Positions 55,831 through 64,000 of a DNA stretch of 64,000 nt are shown here, in pieces; within the stretch, counting starts at the first letter, position 1; each line of letters opens with the position of its first letter. Below the pieces are notes generated by a model that saw only the letters and a list, made by a program, of their open reading frames with translations, was not told where the DNA came from and did no database searches. The position numbers and the translations under genes are program-made. The DNA is taken from NCBI GenBank assembly GCA_964019135.1, contig OZ025248.1, positions 36,139,670 to 36,203,669 of the forward strand, written 5' to 3'. The stretch comes from Arenicola marina. Its lineage: Eukaryota > Annelida > Polychaeta > Arenicolidae.

Positions 55831-58580
55831 AACTTTTGATTGTGTCACTTAGGCTTACCTGTGCACAAAGTGTACTCCGTGTCTGAATGTGACTGGCAGC
55901 GGTATCCGTTTTTAGGATGGCACCGGTCTGGATCAAGAGTGCAGGATGACAGTGATGCGCCAGTGCGAGAGAGATGTTTTCGTAGATGTCAGTCAGTCAG
56001 TGGTTCACGGGACACTAGAGTACCACAAGTGGCGCGGGGAGTGAAGAGGCAGCTAGGCAACTTTGGTCGGCCGGGCGGCCCGCCGGGTGGCATGCATGGG
56101 TCCCTCCCCGGGCCCCGTCTATTCTTCCCGCTCAACACAACCCCAGACCCACCCTTTCCCGCCCCCGCCAACCCCCTAGCCCCTCCTACCCCCCCCCCCC
56201 CCCCGCCCCCCAGCCCCGGCCACACTAGGCCTACCTACCACAATGTCAGCAGGGGCCACACGCGTTCCTGCAACTGGGTCATCGGCGGGACCGCGTTGCA
56301 GCGCGGAGGGAGGAAGGAGCGGGGAGGGGAGATAAGCTTGGGGGTGTGGGGGGGAAGGGGGTTATGGGGAGGGGTCGCGGGTGGGAGGGGGTGGGTGTGG
56401 GAAACGCAAGAAAAAGAGAGGATCGGACGAGACGGGGAATAGAGTAGGAATAGGGTGTTGAGGCGGTGATGGGGAGGCAGTGACTGCAGGGAGGTCGGGT
56501 GCGGCGGGGTGAGGGAGAGGGGTGGACTGAGACCCAGAGCTGCTATGAAGGGGTAAACGCCCGGCTTTTAACCCTTTCTCGCGCGCGACGGGCTGGCTGC
56601 CTGACCGGCTGGCGTCTATCGTGCCGTGTTGTTACCGGCGGTTGGCAACCCCCCCCCCCCCCTCTCGCGGTGCATGGAGGTGGAGAAAGGGGGGGTCAGC
56701 GGCAGCCCGGCGGACAAAGGTGAGACACCTGTGGCTCGCGAGCGGCCATCCTAAACCGGCTGGCGGTGTCGCTGCGTATAATATAAGGACCCTGCTGTGT
56801 CTTACCGTGTGTTTCCATGCAACGCTCATGCCTCTAATAATTCAGTCAGAGCTGCGAAAAAGACGATCGCACCGCATTAGAAAAAGAATGATGGCGCCAT
56901 GCACTAAATCTGTGGGAAGTCTTTAAAGACTTCCTTCTGCTGGAAGCGTTTGTATGGACACGTCCGTTAATCACCGACACGACAAGCTGATGGGCCGCTC
57001 GCTCAGGCCCCGCCCCCCTTCCCCCTTACGTCCACCCCTCCCCCCCTCCCGGGCCAACCCCCACCCCGGAATGCGAACCCACGGGCCACCATGTCGACCG
57101 GCAAGCACTCCTTCCCCCTTACCCCCCTCCCCCCACCCCCCCACCGCCGCCCTGGAACCCCGACTTCAGCCCGCGCCTTGTCTAGCTTCCCGACTCGAAA
57201 CATCCAGCGTCCAACATCCAGACCCACATCGGAGTCACGCTAACGGGACCGGAACCCCGTCACGTGATCCGAGTACCAGGGTTACGCGTACTGGCCCTTG
57301 AACAGGTTAATTACAGGTCAAAGGTCACCGGGGAACCAGGCATCCAGGGGTCATCCAGACTGGACCCACGGTCACCCAGGATTGGTGTGTATTTCTGGGT
57401 CAGTCTCTCGGGTGAACACAGAAGGCGATGTGGACTAAACATCAACAGCGAGAAGTCTAATGACTTTTTGAACGGATGTTTCACAAAAAGGGGGTTCTTT
57501 TTGAACGGAAGTTTCACAAAAAGGGGGGTATTTCGGAGCATTTTTCACATAACTGCGGAGTGAGGCTGCTTAGGAGCATAAAAACTGTTCCGTATCGTTT
57601 CATAAATCAAGAAACACGGCTGCGGAACCGTATAAAATTAACGATGTTTTCAGAAAGAGAATGCCCGATTTCAGGCATAGCGAAAAGATGAGGTCTCTTG
57701 GAGGGAGGACATCTAAAACATTTTTTGGAAGCGAATACATCTGACTAAAAACGGAGTCGTTTCTCTGAGGCAGATATCTTTAATGAGGACCATTGGCTCC
57801 TCCCCCCCCCCCCCCTGCCCCCCAGCATGCACCTCCACCCCGTATCCCTCACGCCTCCTACCCCGTCGCTGACCCGCCCTTCCCTGGATGTCCCGTTACT
57901 GGATTAAAAAACATTTTGGTGACACACCGAAACATCTATAAATCTTAGGTGTTTACGCATTGACCTCGGTATTTGGCCAAATAATTACGCAAAGCCCCAG
58001 GGTGCCTCCCTGGGGCGTTGACATTGGCTAAGTACGCTAGTGTCAAAGTCGAACGATGGAAAGCGTTGAAAAATAGATTTATCGACGCATTTATCGGTAG
58101 ACGCATGAGGTTTTTACCCCATACAATGTACCAGCCTTTCGTGCGGTTTACGGGGAACAAACTCGTTCCTCCCGCTTTAAAAATCAAGATGCGATGTGTG
58201 TAAATGAGGCCTTTAATGAGTAATAGCAGACATATGGCCTATTGAAAATGTGAAAAGAGTGATATATATGGGTTCATTAACTCGCTGAGTTTGAAGAATT
58301 CTGTAGACGCCGTGGCAGGGCTTTTGCGTCCAAGTAACGACCTTGGAGTATTACACTTCTCCGCAATATGAGCTTCTCGGCGAACAGCAACGTAGCCTTG
58401 TATAACACCTGATCGTCGAGACGCTTAACAAAGTGTTTGTCAGGTGATAGAATCCCTTTTCATTTACAGATGTTTGATTGTCATGGCTTGTCACGCGTCT
58501 TTACTTTAATTATCAAAATTGGAATACATGTATATGTATCAACAGACTTTTGTCTTATATCATACCATAGCGCTAAGCCA
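55831..58580. other. Unassigned GC-rich stretch
   Basis: No gene is recognised. It contains C runs near 56,190, 56,650 and 57,800. A short tandem duplication around 57,477-57,530 repeats GTTTCACAAAAAGGGGG. Confidence 0.4.
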
Positions 58581-59060
58581 CTATCGAGATAACGTGGTCC
58601 CGAAGGCTACAGAGCACAAACAAAAGATATTCACTAAATATCGGTATGCCAATTCGCCATCATCATGGGAACCATCAAAAGTAATACATTGATCATTAAA
58701 GTCACCAACTACGATAACGGCGTTTTCAGTGTTTGTTGCGGCCTTGTTTTGTGACTCATACAGGCGCTGTACAAATTCTTCCACTGGGTCTACACACGCA
58801 TTGGGTGACCGGCATAATAAGTTTCCAGCAGCATTTTTTCGCGATATTATTTCTTGCACAGAGCTCGATAACACCAGCCGATTTCCCGGCAGAGAGCACG
58901 AGCTCTGTCTGCTGGAGTTAACACCTCGACTTGCGCCACGTCAAATAGATTGTTCGCGATAATATACAACCACGCCATCTCCACGCAGATACGACCCTTC
59001 GCGTACAATTTTATATTATGATACTCATACATCGACACCTGTAACCCACTGGGGCGTCCG
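58581..59060 (-). pseudogene. LINE (non-LTR retrotransposon) endonuclease fragment
   Basis: The minus strand carries part of an apurinic-endonuclease-like domain. It shows FVQRLYESQ, then VIVVGDFNDQCITFD, in which GDFN is the catalytic motif of EEP nucleases in LINEs. An upstream piece in another frame contains AWLYIIANNLFDVAQVEVL, which fits the earlier part of the same domain, so at least one frameshift separates them. There is no reverse transcriptase. It is a short dead fragment; the clade is undetermined (CR1- or Jockey-like). Confidence 0.65.
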
Positions 59061-60305
59061 AGTACTACCCGCCACGCCCTCAAGTGTCTAGCCCCCCCCC
59101 CCCCCCCCGCCCTCAGGTACCTCCCCATCCAGACACGCAGTTGAGGGACGGACACAGATGCAACAACAAATAGCCAGAGGCGGACGCGGCAACCCTACGC
59201 TATCTATCTCCGTCCCTGCTGCAGTGTGTATGTCAATGTCCTTGCATTCCCTCATTCCACACGGAAGCCCACAAGGGACAGGATGTCAAGCAGGTGTGGC
59301 TTGCCTCTTGGCAGGCAGGGGCAGTGGGGTAGGGGGGCAAGGGGCGATTTGGGGTAGTGGCTAAACTAAAAATGGAGCAATTCCAGACCAGACTAGCTGT
59401 GCATGTTCGCTTTCAATTTTACTCGCTAATTGCTTAGCAGACAGAAAATCCGTTCTCCCGCCGCGGCGATCCCGACGGCGAGCCGGTTATCTGAGGGCGC
59501 CCTCCATTGAGCGGTGGCTCCATCTACCGGACCGTGGACGTAAGCGTACGTCGCAGTAGCCGCGCGGTGTATTATGGGGCATTACGCTACGTTGGCAAGG
59601 CGATGCCTTTATCCCTCGCCTTTTTCCAAACAAGCGTCTTCCTCTGGGCTATAACAACACCGCGGAGCGGAAGCAGCGGATAAACAACACAGTTTGTTCA
59701 GCGGCCATAGCAAAATTTGGGATTTGGGAGGAGGAGAGGGGGGGGGCAGTGGCGGATCCGGGGGGGGGGGTTAGGGGGCTTACCCCCCGGTCGTAAGTTT
59801 TAGCCAGAGAGCACCCCCCCCCCCGGTCGCACGTTTTCAGAGAGCAACCCCCCCCCTGGCAAATTCCTAGATCCGCCCCTGGTGGGGGGGGGGGGGCGTG
59901 AGTAGGATGAAGAGGTGGCTATGGCAACTGGCTAAGGAGAGTGTGTGAGATCTGGGACGGATAAAAGTCACGAGTAGGAGTTGGCGTTGGCGTTAGGACT
60001 TAATACGGGATTACTGGGTGAAAAGTCGTCGTGCCCCCCCCCCCTCCCCTCCCCTGCTCCTATATGTGACGTGTTCCGTTGTAAAGCCCACCAACGACGC
60101 ACCTAGTACCCCCACAATTAATGGGGTGGAGCGGGGGGGGGGGGGCACCGGGGGGTGGGGGCACGGGGGGGGGTGGGGTCACACACTGGCTTAGGAGGTT
60201 GTCGAGTGGGTTTTGCCATGCCAGCTCAAGTGGGCGGTGTGTGGTTCGACCTCTCCCTGTGCAACTATTTGCGCAGGATAAGGATCCTATGTGTTTCTAC
60301 TTAAA
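59061..60305. other. Unassigned stretch with G or C homopolymers
   Basis: No gene is recognised. Long runs are near 59,091 (C), 59,760 (G), 59,816 (C), 59,884 (G) and 60,135 (G). Confidence 0.45.
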
Positions 60306-60307
60306 GA

Positions 60308-60415
60308 GTAGGGGATGACTCATTGAGACATGGCTCCACTCTCCCTTCCTTCTCCCATTGAGGCGATATGACCAAAACTGGTTAAATCGTCCTGAATATA
60401 CTAACAACCAACAAA
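60308..60415 (+). mobile_element. SINE 3' fragment
   Basis: It contains ACATGGCTCCACTCTCCCTT and GGCGATATGACCAAAACTGG and ends AACAACCAACAAA. This is the tail half of the SINE family, here in plus orientation. Confidence 0.8.
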
Positions 60416-60994
60416 CCCTTGACAGCCTGGGACCTGTAGACAAACAACGTCGAGATAACAATATTACAAAGACCTGTCGTACGACAGACTTTAACAATTG
60501 AGGGATATATACTGGAAGACACTTACTGGAAGTAACGAAATACATGTGCTAACAGCCAGGTATACTTACAAATATTAGTCAAATATATGGCAAACTTGAC
60601 AAGCGTATTCTAAAGGAGATCGGCGTTACCTTAATAAGAACTACGTACGCGTTCCGGTAGTTTTTTTGCATGAGATTGCGTGACAAGGGACAGTTTTCGG
60701 GCGGTACTTGCATGGAAACAAGTCCTATCACTGTGTTTTTTTTGCTGATAATAACACAAATTATTAAGCACAACAATCTGGCCTTTGTCCAAGAACAAAT
60801 AGTGATAGATCCAGCGGATCATTCCGCCAGGCCGTGAACGTCGCCGCGCTCACCCCCTGGCCTCCCCCCACCCCCCACCCCTGTTGGGCTTTAAACCATA
60901 ACGGCTGCAGCTGCCACTCGCACCACACGGTCAATTAAATCAGGTGACTATCCAAACTAATGTGGTAGCCTCTTCGTCGACGAATTGGTTTACC

Positions 60995-63156
60995 TTTACT
61001 CAACGCGAGTTTATCCGCCCCATAAATAATGCCCTAATTAATTGGCTTAATGACTCCCCACCACACAAACACATTATTGGATTAGAAAGAATCTGGTGTT
61101 TGCTTTGGATTTTGTTTATGCCGAATCATATCTGTTTATGGGTCGGGGGATGAAATTATGTTGTTTATCAATTTTCACAGCGGATAGTTTATGTTCGGGG
61201 ATAGGCGTGATAATAAACAGAACAAACCGAAGACGGGTCAATTGCCAGAAAAAAGTCGTAAACTTGTTCCAAAGTGAATATGTGTCAGTAGGTCAAAGCC
61301 AAAGTGAGTATGTGTCAGTATCTCAAAGTCAAAGTAATTATGTGTCAGTAGGTCAAAGTCAAAGTGAGTACGCGTCAGTATCTCAAAGTCAAAGTGAGTT
61401 TTTGTTAACATTCGCGGAGAGTTGTTTACTGGCGTCATAGTGAATATACGTGTCGCACAATTCCCGAGGCAACAAATATGTCGCACAATTCTTGTGGCAA
61501 CAAATATGTCGTACAATTCTTGTGGCAACCAATGTCGTACAATTCTTGTGGCAACAAATATGTCGCACAATTCTCGTGGCAACAAATATGTCGCACAATC
61601 GCGGTACCAACACATATGTCGCACAAGGCCCGTGCTATAGTGGCATCTATTCACATGTTGCACAGCGTCCGCGGCATCGTCTTTCCTTTGCCCGCCCTCC
61701 CCCCTCCCTCCACACATCCCTACACCCCCCCCCCACAACACACCTCCGCCCCTCCATCCAATCCCGCTTTGATGTCGATCTGAAATGAATTTTCCACATG
61801 GTCCTCCCTCCTCTTTCTCGTCCATCTCCCACTCCCTCCCCCTTCATCGTACATATCCCCGTGTATCCCCCCTTCCTCATACATATCCCCATCTTTCACT
61901 CTCTTCATCTCTCCCTCGTATATAGCTCACCCCCCTCTATCTCCCCCCTCCTCTCCCTCTCACATTCCTCGTACATATCTCCACCCATACATCGGTCTCT
62001 CCCTCCCCCCTTCCTCCTGCCCCTCTCCCGGTCCCCTTTCTCGTAGGCCCTACATGTCTCCCTCTCTGTTTACTATCACACAGGTGGCCGGGGTCGACGG
62101 GAGGGGAGGTAGTGCTTCCTTACAGGGCAGGGGGTCGCGGGTTGCAAGTACTGTTGGGGCGGCGGAGATGGGGAGGGAGGGGGCGAGCATTGGGAGGGGA
62201 CAGGTGGGGTGGGGTGGGGATACGAACAGGATGCACGACAACGTGGAACCCGACCCCGCCTGACAGAGAAGAAGAACCGACTCTGGCTCCAGCTTTACCG
62301 CGCCAAGGATGCCGGCAGGAGGGTCACGTGACGTTACGAGGGGAGGGGACACCTAGCGCGGACGCTCGCAATGTGAGCCAGATGTGAAACTCGGTAAAAA
62401 AAAGGACGCGATAAAACACCGTGTCCGGCGCATGCGCGGCGCCGGAAGCGGAACCAAGAGCTTGCACAGATGTTAGCAATCCCCCCGTCACTCAGAGCTC
62501 AACAACTGCTGAAGCCTCGCGTTAAATGGACGGGTAACCGGCAGCAATGTCAAGCGGACGTGTGCGCCATGTGATCAACAACATTTAAATTTACCACAAT
62601 TGGGTCGTGAGGAAAGGCGTGGGACTGCAAAGCAATCTTGTGGGTTGATTCCCACCTTTATGTTGTGCCAAAGTGCTTTGAACCACAGCTTTATGTTGTG
62701 CCAAAGCGCATTGAATCCCACCTTTATGTTGTACCAAAGCGCTTTGAACCACAGCTTTATGTTGTACCAAAGCGCTTTGAATCCCACCTTTATGTTGTAC
62801 CAAAGCGCTTTGAATCACAGCTTTATGTTGTACCAAAGCGCTTTGAATCCCACCTTTATGTTGTAACAAAGCGCTTTGAATCCCGCCTTTATGTTGTAAC
62901 AAAGCGCTTTGAATCACAGCTTTATGTTGTACCAAAGCGTTTTGAACCACAGCTTTATGTTGTACCAAAGCGCTTTGTATCCCATCTTTACGTTGTACTA
63001 AAGCGCTTTGAATCACAGCTTTATGTTGTAACAAAGCGCTTTGAATCCCACCTTTATGTTGTACCAAAGCGCTTTGAATCACAGCTTTATGTTGTAACAA
63101 AGCGCTTTGAATCAGATATTGATTTTATACCCAAGCGCCTTGAATCACATCACAAG
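60995..63156. repeat. Minisatellite cassette, copy 2
   Basis: Direct duplicate of 7,286-9,236. Array sizes differ. The CAAAGTGAGTATGTGTCAG array is shorter here (about 61,268-61,400). The GTCGCACAATTCTTGTGGCA array is longer (about 61,450-61,625). The TTTATGTTGTACCAAAGCGC array has about 15 units (about 62,650-63,125) against about 6 in copy 1. Confidence 0.87.
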
Positions 63157-64000
63157 CCTCATCTTACACTAAACTTCCTCTTCAAATGTTGTCATACAAT
63201 CATCGAAGTATGTAACCAGGACAAGACGAGTAGTGATGTTCCGAAATCCTCTACAATCGAACAACAAACTCACCTTGGCAGATACAGATAATGAATACAC
63301 ATAATTGGCCAATTATGAGTTAATATCAATATTCAATTATCGTCAATGAAATTTAACCGATGAAAATCACTTATCGTGTACTCTACAACAAGAGACCATA
63401 AACATGCTTTCTTGTGTGAGTGTGATAACGATGGATGAGTCAAAACATGTTTCTCAGAAAGTATTTATCCTCACCTCAATCCGACCAGACAGATTATTGG
63501 GCGATAATCCTTTTCAGCTGTATAACAGTATGTGTACCAAGTAGATAAGTCGAACTTGGCTTTCACTTTGTGTCAACTTCAGACGAAAGTTATCCCGGTT
63601 GGTTTCAGATGGAAGCTGGTTCGAAACAAAACCGGCAGCTAGGTTCCCCGTGTGTACTATCTGCCGCCACGTCTCCGGAACCAGCAATCAACTGTGAACA
63701 AACCAAACACATCGTTACCAACAATACAGCGACAAACAACAACGGAGACAAACCGGGAGATATTAATCAAGCTTCATAGGACATCGAGCAGTTTAATAAC
63801 AGAACCAAGTAGCGTAAAGACATAGCAGTTCAATAGGCGGCCATTGTATAATTTCATTCCGCAAGTGGTTTCCCCGTTTGACCGGAAGCCGCTTTGGTCG
63901 AGACCTAACTCGCTTACTTAAATCAGAGTCAAATAAAAAATTCAAGCTCAGTAGTTTAACTCAGTACTTCAGTAGTTTTAGTAGCTTAATTCAGTACTTC
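63157..64000. other. Unassigned right end
   Basis: No gene is recognised. A plus-strand frame at 63,570-63,779 (69 codons, polar, rich in Asn and Thr) has no visible domain or splice context. Confidence 0.4.

Noticed and set aside
57945-58203. Opposed short frames on both strands
   Set aside because: No family recognised and no splice context; probably chance.
63570-63779. 69-codon plus-strand frame with many Asn and Thr
   Set aside because: Could be a first exon, but nothing besides the open frame supports it.

Overview
The window looks like nuclear DNA of an invertebrate deuterostome, most likely a cephalochordate (amphioxus). It has intron-rich host genes with GC-rich exons, tRNA-derived SINEs, MITEs, a broken LTR element and an extraordinary density of minisatellites. 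Several minisatellites contain the 5' splice site of a host exon. From memory, that arrangement was described in amphioxus Adh3 ('mirage' minisatellites). A mollusc or other invertebrate is the main alternative, because no single sequence here proves the species.

Layout. 1-6.43 kb: minus-strand fossil of a Ty3/mdg4-type LTR element with an env-like gene. 6.49-9.24 kb: a dispersed repeat, a Harbinger-like MITE and a minisatellite cassette; the cassette recurs at 61.0-63.2 kb and the dispersed repeat at 52.6 kb. 10.39-14.7 kb: a 34-bp minisatellite with a 2.25-kb long-TIR element inserted in it. 15.2-24.2 kb: a run of different minisatellites (33, 32, 16, 24 and 45 bp) and a foldback element. 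25.49-31.29 kb: 65 units of a 90-bp repeat whose unit is the 3' end of a carnitine palmitoyltransferase 1 (CPT1) exon plus its splice donor. A clear CPT1 exon follows at 31,729-31,917. 33.8 kb: four CRE-like palindromes spaced exactly 40 bp apart. 36.3-46.7 kb: a ten-exon minus-strand excitatory amino-acid transporter gene, closest in my recollection to SLC1A2/EAAT2. It joins in frame to 568 residues. 46.7-61 kb: SINEs, MITEs, low-copy arrays, many long G or C runs and a LINE endonuclease fragment; no host gene was recognised there.

The main observation is that tandem repeats containing an exon end plus its GT donor occur at five exons of two unrelated genes: CPT1, and SLC1 exons 4, 5, 7 and 8. 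The CPT1 unit is 90 bp and open in the exon's frame, so any choice among its donors keeps the frame. In SLC1, reading past the first donor meets a stop at once (exons 5, 7, 8) or within about twenty codons (exon 4). The CPT1 and SLC1 genes are not functionally coupled as far as the sequence shows.
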